Part shown: positions 56,160 through 63,615 of the stretch, piece after piece
Numbering within the stretch: position 1 is the first letter of the stretch
Layout: every line of letters begins with the position of its first letter
Assembly (NCBI GenBank): GCA_947466075.1
Contig: CANIBP010000005.1
Location: 102,315 to 166,314 of the forward strand
DNA: 64,000 bases
Source: Verrucomicrobiaceae bacterium
Lineage (GTDB): Bacteria; Verrucomicrobiota; Verrucomicrobiia; Verrucomicrobiales; Verrucomicrobiaceae
Direction: 5' to 3'
The notes under the pieces: model-generated
What the model was told of the DNA's origin: nothing
What the model saw: only the letters and a program-made list of their open reading frames with translations
Database searches by the model: none
Translations under genes and position numbers: made by a program

Positions 56160-56939
56160 TCAGGCGGAGAGCCCGACATAGGTGTCCATCAGGCCGTGGA
56201 GTGCCTGCGTTCGTTTCGGCAGTTCGGCCAGATTACCCTCCTTGAGCGATTCCGTGAACGCGTTGAACAAGCTCCAGATACTCCGGCCCTCGAAGGCCGT
56301 ATGCCTGGGTTCACGCCATTCCTGGAGGATGGAGGGAATAATGCGGTTGCTGCACACTCCGACATCGGTCGCACGGATGATGAGATCGTGGGCGTTGGTG
56401 TCCGTGATCTCGGCATCCTTGTAAGCGGCAATTCGTTTGTCCTGATGATGCCACTTGGCCAGCAGCAGGCCGATGGAACGGCTGACGAGCTGGGGCAGGT
56501 CGCGCAGGATATAGCGGGTGTGCTTACGGGCGAACTGGATCTCGCCTGAGAACGACAAGTTGTCACACACGAAGACCTGAGCACCGGCGACGATGCCAGC
56601 AGGGAAGGTCTTGTCGTGTGAGTTCCGAATGCCGAGAACCCATGCGTAATCCGTGCTCGCCCGCGTGGCATGCACTTCCATCAATCCAAAGTAGCGATGG
56701 CCCTCATGCGACAATGAATGTGCCTGAGAGCCGATGCGCAGGTTGGTGGTTTGAAGCGCCTGCTGAACGGTATGGATGAGCTGATCATGCGGGATGGGGC
56801 ACCAGGTGTCGGTGGGATCGGGAGTGGGAATGCGCCGCACTTCGGGCAGTTCCACATGGGAGGCTCCACAGTGGAGCACGAGGTTGGGCTTCCGCCGCGT
56901 GATGGCGGCAGGAGCAGGGTGATCGAGGTCTGCAATCAT
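56160..56939 (-). CDS. DUF932 phage/plasmid-type protein
   Basis: A 259-residue protein of the DUF932 family (phage/plasmid-like protein). Hallmarks: YFGLMEVHATRASTDYAWVLGIRNSHDKTFPAGIVAG, with the conserved RNSHDK(S/T)FPAG core, VFVCDNLSFSGEI, and RKHTRYILRDLP. DUF932 proteins are spread across plasmids, phages and integrative elements, often beside recombination genes, with no assigned biochemical activity. It sits between the clamp and the peptidase genes. The ATG is preceded by the G-free stretch CACCTATTCATC. Confidence 0.85.
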   Translation of the reverse strand: MIADLDHPAPAAITRRKPNLVLHCGASHVELPEVRRIPTPDPTDTWCPIPHDQLIHTVQQALQTTNLRIGSQAHSLSHEGHRYFGLMEVHATRASTDYAWVLGIRNSHDKTFPAGIVAGAQVFVCDNLSFSGEIQFARKHTRYILRDLPQLVSRSIGLLLAKWHHQDKRIAAYKDAEITDTNAHDLIIRATDVGVCSNRIIPSILQEWREPRHTAFEGRSIWSLFNAFTESLKEGNLAELPKRTQALHGLMDTYVGLSA

Positions 56940-56978
56940 GATGAATAGGTGAGTTGAAGGTTAGGGTCTCCCCCAAAA

Positions 56979-57024
56979 CAAGGCGGGCCTGGACATCGCG
57001 AGGATGCGCCAGGCCCGTGCCTTG
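56979..57024. terminator. Long hairpin between clamp and DUF932 genes
   Basis: The arms caaggcgggcctgg (56979-56992) and ccaggcccgtgccttg (57009-57024) pair with two extra bases on one side around a 16-base loop. This is a strong stem in the 109-bp gap; it may terminate clamp mRNA or protect the processed 5' end of the DUF932 message. Confidence 0.65.
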
Positions 57025-57048
57025 AATGGAGGTGATATTGAGTGGTGA

Positions 57049-58545
57049 TTAGATGCGCACGCTCTGGAGGGTGCGCAGGGTCTGACGAATGCCCTGGATT
57101 TCCTTCTCGCCGGACTTCTGCTCGCGCATGGCCTGACGGATGTGGTCGCCGACTTTCGTGAGTCCGTTGATGGCCTCGCGGAAGCCGGTCTTGATGCCTT
57201 CGATCTGAAGCAAAGCGGCTTCGAGCGATGGCTTGGTGTCCACCTTATCCACGGGGGATGCAGCAGAGGTGGTGGTGCCGTTGGTGGCGGGATGATGTTT
57301 GCCGTTAGAGGATGGATGCGTTTGCATGGGTGGGGTTGGGGTGGGTTGTTCCGCCTTGGGCGGAGGTTGAGGTGAGGATGCTGCCGTGACGACAGCCGGT
57401 GGTGGTGCAGGCTTGGATGGAGCGGATGCAGGTTCCGCATCATTGGCACGAACGGGCATGACGATGAGTTGCCTCCCACCGCTGTGCAGACGGATGGGAG
57501 CAACCGCGCTGATGAGGCTGATGGTATTCAAACCATAGCCAAACCCCTTGGCGAGGTAGTTGCGGTCGAGGAACACCGTCACGTCGGGGCCGCGTCCCTG
57601 GATGTCAGGCACGGGCACCCGGAGCCAGTCTTCCTCCGGCTTGTCCTTGCCCATGAGCATGAACTGTCCGCCTTTCCACTCCAGGCCGAGGGTGTGGTAA
57701 CGATCATTATGACAAGGCATGCGCTGGATGAGCTTGATGAGCGTCTCCAGTTTCGCGGGGTCGAGTGTGATGGCCGTTTTCGCGTCGGCAGGGTTGGGAA
57801 TCGGCGCACGCCAGTCAGGGTAATTGCCCTCGATGGTCTTCGTGATGAAGCGCCAGCGTCGGGAACTCAGTTGCAGGTGCTTCTCGCCCACGCGCATCTG
57901 CCATTCGCCATCCGAGCCGAACTCCTTCCACTCCAGGAACTTGTGCGTCGGAATGATGACGGATTCCTTGAGCGGGAGGGTGAACGAGTTGGCGGAATAC
58001 AGATGCTTACCATCGGTGGCGACGACGTAGTTGGCCTTGCTGTCCCTGGCGTCAATGAAGGTGCCGTTGAGGACATAACGCGTGCTGTCCACGCTCGCGC
58101 AGTCCATCGCCTCCAGGAGGGATTCCCGAAGGGTGGACGACAAGGGGATGGACTCGTTCCTTAGCCGGGGTGTCGCCGGAAATTCATCCGGGGACACGAA
58201 CGGCATCTTGGATTCACCGAGGGTGTCACCTAGCGGGAAGTGAATGAGCGTGTGATCGCCGGAGGACATCACCTCGATGCTCTCGCCTTTGCCGCAGCTC
58301 TTCACGAGCTGCGAAAGCTGGTCGAAGGGAAGGAGCACAGTAGCGGGAGGTCCCTCGGCGGGATGCTCAAGACGGACGGTGGCCCAGCGGTCGAGATCGG
58401 TGCTGGTGAGCGCGATCCAGCCGTCGTGTGTGCGCTCGACTTTGATGTTGCTGAGGATGGCGAGGGCGGAGCGTCCATTGAGGACTTTGCCCAGGCCGGT
58501 GAGGGCGGGTTTGAGTTCCGCCACGGGGAGCTTGATGGGTTTCAT
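57049..58545 (-). CDS. DnaN-like beta sliding clamp with a Pro-rich linker and C-terminal helical domain
   Basis: A 498-residue protein. Residues 1-370 look like a DNA polymerase III beta clamp: MKPIKLPVAELKPALTGLGK, the domain-2 RYVLNGTFIDARDSK...VVATDGKHL segment (clamp LxGVxF...DGHRL equivalent), and GGRQLIVMPVR, matching the canonical MPMR end. It then has a Pro/Ala-rich linker of about 60 residues and a helical domain (about 430-498; GIKTGFREAINGLTKVGDHI), absent in normal DnaN. A clamp on a mobile element could recruit the polymerase or hold the neighbouring ligase and nuclease on DNA. ATG 58545 is chosen for the clamp N terminus. The chromosomal dnaN must lie elsewhere. Confidence 0.8.
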   Translation of the reverse strand: MKPIKLPVAELKPALTGLGKVLNGRSALAILSNIKVERTHDGWIALTSTDLDRWATVRLEHPAEGPPATVLLPFDQLSQLVKSCGKGESIEVMSSGDHTLIHFPLGDTLGESKMPFVSPDEFPATPRLRNESIPLSSTLRESLLEAMDCASVDSTRYVLNGTFIDARDSKANYVVATDGKHLYSANSFTLPLKESVIIPTHKFLEWKEFGSDGEWQMRVGEKHLQLSSRRWRFITKTIEGNYPDWRAPIPNPADAKTAITLDPAKLETLIKLIQRMPCHNDRYHTLGLEWKGGQFMLMGKDKPEEDWLRVPVPDIQGRGPDVTVFLDRNYLAKGFGYGLNTISLISAVAPIRLHSGGRQLIVMPVRANDAEPASAPSKPAPPPAVVTAASSPQPPPKAEQPTPTPPMQTHPSSNGKHHPATNGTTTSAASPVDKVDTKPSLEAALLQIEGIKTGFREAINGLTKVGDHIRQAMREQKSGEKEIQGIRQTLRTLQSVRI

Positions 58546-58574
58546 GATGTTGTGGAATGGATGGGTTGAATGAA

Positions 58575-58605
58575 GAAACCCCTGGCGGTGAGGCACAGGG
58601 GCTTC
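58575..58605. terminator. Hairpin between ligase and clamp genes
   Basis: The arms gaaacccctg (58575-58584) and caggggcttc (58596-58605) pair with one mismatch in the short gap between the ligase stop and the clamp start. It is followed, toward the clamp, by a C/A-rich leader. Confidence 0.6.
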
Positions 58606-58628
58606 GTGTGTTTGGGTGGCTGCTCAAA

Positions 58629-59699
58629 TCAGGCGGCGAGCTTCATCGGCTCGGTCTTGTATTTGAGCTGGGAGGTGGTGCACTCCTCGTGGAAGATGTC
58701 GTCACGCCTGCCGAGAAAGACCGGCTGGTAGATCGAGCCGGATTCCTTGAAGGCGTAAAGATACCGGCACTCCACGACCTCGCCGGGTTTGGGAATGTCG
58801 TGGTTCGGCGGGATGGTGACATTGCCCGCAGGCCGCACCTTGCCGCTCTCCCACAGCATGAGGGACACGCTGCGTTTGTCATTGAGCTTGGTGACGATGA
58901 AGGAGGCCGTCTCGTGGAACTTGTGCTTGAGCTGCGTGCCACCCGTGCTCGGGCGTCCAGGGGTATAGGGTGCTTCCACATGCTTGAAGACCACGCCTTC
59001 CCTGCCTGCCTCCTTGAACCGGTGGAACCATTCCTTCTTTTCAGGGAAGCAGTAGCTCGGCACAAGGTGGAGATGCGGATGCTCGAAGGCATCGAGCATG
59101 TCACGCAGGCGGAAGTAACGGGTGGCAAAGGCACGCGTGCGCATGTCCTCCCCACTGATGAACAGCAGATCGAACACATGCAGCATGTCGCCCACAGCCT
59201 CGCCGTCGATGAGAAAGTCATGCCGGTAACGCGAGGCGCTGTCGGCGATGGTCTTTGGAATAGAGACACCAAGACCGAGCCGGTTGATGCCGCTGATGAG
59301 GCTGCCTTCCTTTTGCAGCAGCAGACGACGGCCGTCCATTTTCTCCTGCATCCAGTGCTCGCGGTCGTGGATGAGATCCTCGACGCGTTCTTCGATCACA
59401 GGATTGAGGAGTTGGCACTGAATACCGGTGGCTTTCGCTGCCTTCTCGCTGTGCTGGTAGCGCGTGCCGTCTTCTCCAGGCGTGTAGCCTTTGGCGGTCT
59501 TTTCGCGCACGAGCTTATCGAAGATGCTCTTGGCGGTCTGATAATCCACGGGTGAGGTGGTCTTCGTGCCGGTGGTGAGTGTGGAGCCGCGACGGCCATA
59601 CGCAAAGTGAACCATGTGGCCGCCGCCTTGGGGCTGAATGCTGGCCTGATAAACCTTGTCGGATGATCCCTCGCGGAAATAGAGGGTGATGGATTCCAT
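58629..59699 (-). CDS. ATP-dependent DNA ligase with an N-terminal WGR domain
   Basis: A 356-residue protein. Residues 1-75 are a WGR domain (YFREGSSDKVYQ and VHFAYGRRGST at 31-40), a nucleic-acid-binding fold known from PARPs and MolR. The rest is a nucleotidyltransferase ligase: motif I EKMDGRR with adenylated Lys120, DGEAVG at 165-170, HVFDLLF at 174-180 (III), REGVVFK at 233-239 (IV) and LKHKF at 257-261 (V), then an OB fold to 356. All catalytic motifs are intact. It seals nicks with ATP. I chose ATG 59699, since 19 upstream codons give no WGR sequence. The pairing with a clamp gene recalls repair or end-joining machinery. Confidence 0.85.
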   Translation of the reverse strand: MESITLYFREGSSDKVYQASIQPQGGGHMVHFAYGRRGSTLTTGTKTTSPVDYQTAKSIFDKLVREKTAKGYTPGEDGTRYQHSEKAAKATGIQCQLLNPVIEERVEDLIHDREHWMQEKMDGRRLLLQKEGSLISGINRLGLGVSIPKTIADSASRYRHDFLIDGEAVGDMLHVFDLLFISGEDMRTRAFATRYFRLRDMLDAFEHPHLHLVPSYCFPEKKEWFHRFKEAGREGVVFKHVEAPYTPGRPSTGGTQLKHKFHETASFIVTKLNDKRSVSLMLWESGKVRPAGNVTIPPNHDIPKPGEVVECRYLYAFKESGSIYQPVFLGRRDDIFHEECTTSQLKYKTEPMKLAA

Positions 59700-59722
59700 G
59701 GTGATGATGTTTGGAAATGCAA

Positions 59723-59754
59723 GGAGCCGGACCACCTCGCGGTGATCCGGCTCC
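59723..59754. terminator. Strong hairpin upstream of the ligase gene
   Basis: The arms ggagccgga (59723-59731) and tccggctcc (59746-59754) pair exactly, and an inner ccacc/ggtg stem extends them around a tcgc tetraloop. It lies between the 33-aa ORF and the ligase gene. Confidence 0.7.
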
Positions 59755-59780
59755 AAGCGGTTGAGGTGGATGATTGGCCC

Positions 59781-59882
59781 TTACTTCATCAGGCATTGCG
59801 CGATACGAGCGATGACGGCGCAAATGACATAGATAGTAGTGCCGAGGATGTCGAAGAGGGTGGTAAGGATGGATTGCAACAT
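59781..59882 (-). CDS. 33-residue hydrophobic peptide
   Basis: A short frame between the nuclease and ligase genes starts at ATG 59882 and ends with TAA at 59781. It encodes MLQSILTTLFDILGTTIYVI followed by CAVIARIAQCLMK: one transmembrane segment with a short basic end. Size and composition resemble type I toxins or small membrane regulators, but no antisense RNA is evident. It keeps the block's spacing: a C/A-rich leader before it and a hairpin after it. I take it as a probable small gene. Confidence 0.5.
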   Translation of the reverse strand: MLQSILTTLFDILGTTIYVICAVIARIAQCLMK

Positions 59883-59914
59883 TATGGTAGGAAGTGGTGA
59901 AGGGTTGAGGTGGG

Positions 59915-60730
59915 TCAGTGCCATTTGCGGCACTCGTTGAAGAACTCGCAGCTCGCGCAGTGCATCCCCGGTGAGGGGACGAACTGACCGTGCTGAAGTC
60001 CGTTGAGGTAGGACTCCATTTGCCGATACAGCCGGGATTCCTGCTGCTGGCTCATGGGTGGCATGGTGGTGATGACGACCTTGGGGTTCTTGAGCTTGAC
60101 CAGGTGATGGAGCTGCATGCCGTTTTCCTGCTGGCCGGTGTTGTGCCGGTAGAGGATGGCGTAAGCACTGGTCTGGATTTCGGTCGTGTGGATGACCTTA
60201 TCGCTGTTGGGGGTAGTGGAGGCTGTTTTGTAGTCGATGATCTCCCCGCGCTGAACGAGGTCGAGGATACCGATGAGTTTAGGCAGACCATGCATGCGCA
60301 GGTCCGCCTCCACCGACACCTCGACGGCATCAGGCTTCAACTCGGCGGGAACGTGGGATTCCCGCAGGTAAGTATCGACCAGACGCCAGCCGGTTGTTTT
60401 TTCATCGTCCTCCTCGCCAGGCTCCCAAGTAACAGAACCTTCCGAGGTGTCCGCCCACGCGTTCGTGTAGGCGTCATGCGCCTGCTTGAGCGTGAGCGGC
60501 TTTTGCAGCCAACGTGCCTTGTTCCAGGACTTCAGCACGGCATGAACCGAGCTGCCGAGATGGAGCGAGGGTGTCTTGGGCTTGGTAAGGCGGAGCACAT
60601 AGCGGAAGTAGAACTTCAGACGACACTGCAAAAACAGCCCCAGCCGCGAGGCCGAGACGGTTCGTTGCAGGTCGCTGAGGATGTCCCTTCCGCCTGGCTC
60701 CTTGGGTATGGAGCTGGCTTCGGGGTTCAT
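59915..60730 (-). CDS. Cas4/AddB-like PD-(D/E)XK nuclease with an Fe-S cysteine set
   Basis: A 271-residue RecB-family nuclease. It starts with SASRLGLFLQCRLKFYFRY (Cys36), has His63 in LGSSVHAVL, Asp157 in GILDLV, Asp166 and Lys168 in IIDYKTA, and the QTSAYAILY motif (Gln186 to Tyr190). Cys258, Cys261 and Cys267 (HCASCEFFNEC) complete the one-plus-three Cys pattern that holds a [4Fe-4S] cluster in Cas4 and AddB. Activity should be single-strand exonuclease or end resection. No cas genes or CRISPR array are in the window, so the role is recombination or replication. Its start overlaps the upstream gene by 4 bp (ATGA). Confidence 0.85.
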   Translation of the reverse strand: MNPEASSIPKEPGGRDILSDLQRTVSASRLGLFLQCRLKFYFRYVLRLTKPKTPSLHLGSSVHAVLKSWNKARWLQKPLTLKQAHDAYTNAWADTSEGSVTWEPGEEDDEKTTGWRLVDTYLRESHVPAELKPDAVEVSVEADLRMHGLPKLIGILDLVQRGEIIDYKTASTTPNSDKVIHTTEIQTSAYAILYRHNTGQQENGMQLHHLVKLKNPKVVITTMPPMSQQQESRLYRQMESYLNGLQHGQFVPSPGMHCASCEFFNECRKWH

Positions 60731-61254
60731 GCGGCTTGGGCGGTGGGACGTTGCTGCCAGCGGGTCTGGCGTGGAGCCGACTTGCCAACCTTCGTGAGAA
60801 GATCCTCGATGAGCTGGCTCGCCTGCATCTTGTTCAGCTCCTTGACGCCGGTGCCAAAGAGCTGCTGGGACATATCTTCGACTTCCTGCTTCGGGAGTTG
60901 GTTCTCGTTGATGATGCGCAGGAGGTAGCCGCGCTGTCCCTCCGTGCAGTTCCAGTGATCAACCGCAGGTTTGGCTGGAGCACGATGACCATTGCCGTTG
61001 ATCGGGTAGGTGCGTCCGTTCTGCGGCGCATGATTGCCGTTGGAGCCGTTCGATCCGCTGCCTTCCGGCACAAAGCCGGGATGCTGGATTTCCTGGTCAA
61101 CAGACTGCTGGAGCAGGCCGTAAAGCCTGGCGATCTCCGCCTCCGCCTGCGTGATGTCGGAGAGTTCCGTCTCGATGGAGGCGGAGAAGCTGTGGCTGCT
61201 GTATTGAGGCAGGCCGAGCTTCTTGCTGTAATTGGCGCTGAGTTTGATAGCCAT
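60727..61254 (-). CDS. Mobile-element protein with a KLSANYSKKLGLPQYSS N terminus
   Basis: A 175-residue protein without an assigned function. It has an N-terminal beta-type domain (MAIKLSANYSKKLGLPQYSS, then SFSASIETELSD), an Asn/Gly/Pro linker (about 65-100), and a C-terminal helical domain (EGQRGYLLRIINENQLPKQE) ending in QLIEDLL. I recall similar two-domain proteins from plasmid and ICE replication blocks in other bacteria, but no biochemical function. It overlaps the nuclease by 4 bp, so the two are likely partners; a single-strand-binding or annealing accessory protein is one guess. Confidence 0.6.
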   Translation of the reverse strand: MAIKLSANYSKKLGLPQYSSHSFSASIETELSDITQAEAEIARLYGLLQQSVDQEIQHPGFVPEGSGSNGSNGNHAPQNGRTYPINGNGHRAPAKPAVDHWNCTEGQRGYLLRIINENQLPKQEVEDMSQQLFGTGVKELNKMQASQLIEDLLTKVGKSAPRQTRWQQRPTAQAA

Positions 61255-61292
61255 GATGATGGTGGTGTTGGGTTGTGGGTATGGACACGAAA

Positions 61293-61324
61293 AAGCCCAT
61301 GCACCGGCGAGGGCACATGGGCTT
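61293..61324. terminator. Hairpin between two small genes of the block
   Basis: The arms aagcccatg (61293-61301) and catgggctt (61316-61324) are exact inverted copies around a 14-base GC-rich loop, in the 96-bp gap between the 73-aa gene and the 175-aa gene. Confidence 0.7.
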
Positions 61325-61350
61325 CCTGTGATGAGGGCGGTGGAGTGCCC

Positions 61351-61572
61351 CTAAGCCGCTTGCGCGATCCCAGGAGCCGGAGTGTTGGAGGCGGAATCGT
61401 CGGTGATTCGCAGGCTGGTGGCCGTCTGCCATCCGGGTGTGCCACGAAGCGCCTGGAGCAACAGTTCATCCGTGAGACGAGTCATCGGAATCCTGCGGTG
61501 CCTGGCCTCATGGTAGAGGACGGAGACGACGAACCTGGAGATCACGGGCGAATAGTGGGTGGGCCGTGACAT
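61351..61572 (-). CDS. Hypothetical protein, 73 residues
   Basis: The product MSRPTHYSPVISRFVVSVLY continues with HEARHRRIPMTRLTDELLLQ and ends in a Ser/Thr/Ala-rich tail. RLTDELLLQALRG could be a short DNA-binding or dimerisation helix. I do not recognise a family. ATG 61572 is preferred over an upstream ATG at 61656 because the latter would pass through a strong hairpin (61599-61633). It is the first gene of the clamp-ligase-nuclease block. Confidence 0.5.
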   Translation of the reverse strand: MSRPTHYSPVISRFVVSVLYHEARHRRIPMTRLTDELLLQALRGTPGWQTATSLRITDDSASNTPAPGIAQAA

Positions 61573-61598
61573 GGTTGAGGTTGATCGTTTGCGGAGGT

Positions 61599-61633
61599 CT
61601 GGCGGCACGTTGGTTTGAACAACGAACCGCCAG
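61599..61633. other. Strong hairpin at the head of the block
   Basis: The arms ctggcgg (61599-61605) and ccgccag (61627-61633) enclose an inner cgttg/caacg stem. It lies 27 bp before the 73-aa gene, in its presumed 5' leader. Confidence 0.65.
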
Positions 61634-61770
61634 CCCATCGAATGTTTATGACACAAAAGGAACGGTCATTGCACTGAGGCCCTCCACGGCATTATGGACA
61701 CTCACGTCGGCCTGACCGAGTGAAAGGGAGGGGATTCGATTTATCCGGGTCCCTTTTCTTTAGCTGCGGG

Positions 61771-62274
61771 TCACTGTGATCGAAGCCACAGTTCAAGGCG
61801 CTTCTGACATTCACCAGACGGCAGGAATGCCCCTTGCTCCATCATCGCTTGCAGCTTTTCCACTGCCGCCTGCTGCGTGATGATGGATTGCGCCAGAAGC
61901 TCATCCAAGATTCCCAGAATACCCATCACCCTCACTTTGGCGGCGGATGCTTGCGCACGAAGCTTCTTGTCGCTCGTGAGCAGAACGGCCTTGAGTTCAT
62001 TGGCGAGAAAAAGCACGGATTGATCCTCGATCCCCAAACTCGCAGCATACTGAAAATCACGGACTTTCTTTAGTTCGGCATCATCGAAGGACTTCACCTT
62101 GATGACACCTGTAGCTTGCAATGCCTCGACCACAGGCCACTGGCTTTCCTTTCTTACTTGTCGGATCACAAGATCTGTCGTCCATGTCTCAATGCCAAGC
62201 TTAAACCAGGCACCAATGAGACCCCCGTTGATCAGGTCGATCAAAACACAGGCGTCTTTGACTGCAATCTTCAT
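61771..62274 (-). CDS. PIN-domain protein, probable ribonuclease toxin
   Basis: A 167-residue PIN-like protein. Conserved acidic positions of the fold are visible: Asp7 in VKDACVLIDL, Glu in RQVRKES, and Asp in GIEDQSVLFLANE, with LLTSDKKLR as the final strand. The C-terminal 40 residues are helical (LDELLAQSIITQQAAVEKLQ). PIN toxins cut RNA with Mg2+. The gene lies 5 bp after the XRE-ImmA gene on the same strand. PIN plus XRE/COG2856 pairs have been proposed as toxin-antitoxin systems, which fits here. Confidence 0.75.
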   Translation of the reverse strand: MKIAVKDACVLIDLINGGLIGAWFKLGIETWTTDLVIRQVRKESQWPVVEALQATGVIKVKSFDDAELKKVRDFQYAASLGIEDQSVLFLANELKAVLLTSDKKLRAQASAAKVRVMGILGILDELLAQSIITQQAAVEKLQAMMEQGAFLPSGECQKRLELWLRSQ

Positions 62275-62279
62275 TGCCG

Positions 62280-63359
62280 TCAGGAAAACACCTCCCGGAA
62301 CTCTTTTCGGAACTCACCAATGGTCTGCCCGAGCAAGCTGGATGCCTTTGATGCGCTAATGCATTCCTCGGCGACCGCACGATGAACTAGTTGTTTGAAT
62401 CGGGAGTGGCTCTCGTTTCCACGATACAGGTCATCACCAGGTTCACGTTTTTGAGCACGCCAAGCATTCGCCTCCCGGCAGAAGCGCAAAAACACCTGTT
62501 CGCCGATGAGTCCTAGCTGTCGTGCTCTCATCATGATGGCCCAGATGGAGGCACCAAAATTAGCCTTCATCTCGATCAGCTCCCCCAGGCTCAAACTGGT
62601 CCGGTGCTTTCCAAAAGTTTGCTCAAAGCTCTCCTTTGGCAGCAGCAATGCCCCAGCGAACCGTTTCACAATGTCTTCCTCCTCCTTCTCGGAAAGGTTC
62701 TTGGCGAGAGGCAGGACAAGATGCGCCAGCTCATGAACGGCAGTCATGCGCTTCCTGAGCAGGTTCACATTCAGCCAGTCAGCCAGCACGATGACAGGGC
62801 CAGCCTCAGTCTCAGCAGAGAATCCGTCAAAATCCTGGTCAGCATTTGCTAGTTCAAACACCTTAATGCCATGTGACTCGATCAGTTCGATCACATTCGG
62901 CAGCGGATCTCTTCCCAGCTTCCATTCCTTGCGCAGTTCATCCGCCATCTTTTCAGCAGCTTCTGGAGTCTTGATGCTAGGCCCTGCTAGCCGGCCAGGG
63001 AACTTGCTGGGAGCATCCACGATTTGTTCGATCTCATGGTAGCGCTCGAAATACTCCATGGCTCGCTCACGAACCGCCTGCTCAGCCTTCACGCCTAGTG
63101 AAGCCTTTTTCCTGAATCGAACGTCCTGAAGAGTGATGGTGAATGGGCGGAAGAAATAATCAGGCACCTGATCCAGTGCGTCACAGAGCTTGATCAAAAC
63201 AGTGGAGTCTGGCTGCATCTGACCTGCCTCATATTTGGCAAGGGCAGTGTGAGAGACCGCTCCGCCAATCGCATCTGCCAATCCTCTCAGGGCTAAACCC
63301 TTCATCGCTCGCGCCTGACGAAGCCGTTTGGAAAAGATGTCGGGGGCTTCGGTGGTCAT
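62280..63359 (-). CDS. XRE HTH plus ImmA/IrrE metallopeptidase protein
   Basis: A 359-residue protein. Residues 10-65 are a Cro/C1 HTH (LRQARAMKGLALRGLADAIG and SHTALAKYEAGQMQP). Residues about 160-270 are an ImmA/IrrE zinc peptidase with the HELAH motif at about 209-213 and a downstream Glu in FAGALLLP context. A helical domain of 90 residues follows. ImmA-type enzymes cleave repressors. As the first gene of the pair with the PIN protein it probably acts as antitoxin and autorepressor. The inverted repeat gtttaca/tgtaaac begins 2 bp before its ATG. Divergent from the DUF2188 gene. Confidence 0.88.
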   Translation of the reverse strand: MTTEAPDIFSKRLRQARAMKGLALRGLADAIGGAVSHTALAKYEAGQMQPDSTVLIKLCDALDQVPDYFFRPFTITLQDVRFRKKASLGVKAEQAVRERAMEYFERYHEIEQIVDAPSKFPGRLAGPSIKTPEAAEKMADELRKEWKLGRDPLPNVIELIESHGIKVFELANADQDFDGFSAETEAGPVIVLADWLNVNLLRKRMTAVHELAHLVLPLAKNLSEKEEEDIVKRFAGALLLPKESFEQTFGKHRTSLSLGELIEMKANFGASIWAIMMRARQLGLIGEQVFLRFCREANAWRAQKREPGDDLYRGNESHSRFKQLVHRAVAEECISASKASSLLGQTIGEFRKEFREVFS

Positions 63360-63360
63360 G

Positions 63361-63397
63361 GTTTACATAAATATATCCTTGACCATCTTTTGTAAAC
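63361..63397. promoter_or_regulatory. Operator/promoter of the XRE-ImmA/PIN pair
   Basis: The perfect inverted heptamers gtttaca (63361-63367) and tgtaaac (63391-63397), 23 bp apart, flank an AT-rich promoter-like stretch immediately upstream of the XRE-ImmA ATG. Autoregulation by the XRE domain is inferred. Confidence 0.6.
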
Positions 63398-63439
63398 ATC
63401 CATTTTGGAGCAATGGGAAGTCGAATTCCAAAACAGAGA

Positions 63440-63469
63440 AGCCGATTCCGGGTGCAACCGGAACCGGCT
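63440..63469. other. Hairpin in the divergent gap before the DUF2188 gene
   Basis: The arms agccgattccgg (63440-63451) and ccggaaccggct (63458-63469) pair with one mismatch around gtgcaa. A second small stem, ggtgtc/gacacc, lies at 63483-63504. The 255-bp gap holds no gene that I can support. Confidence 0.55.
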
Positions 63470-63615
63470 CCTTTGCTTCAGATGGTGTCCCTTGCTGGAG
63501 ACACCCTCCTGGTAGCAGGCTTGGTTCAAAGCGCGCCGATTCTGCAAGATCAGCCAGTGGGGGTCAAGCCCAAATCGAGGCTTTATAAAGGGATTGCAAA
63601 CAGGAGACCAAGAAG

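Noticed and set aside
59915..60730. Reading the Cas4-like nuclease as part of a CRISPR-Cas locus
   Set aside because: No repeat-spacer array and no other cas gene occur in the window; the neighbours are replication and repair type.
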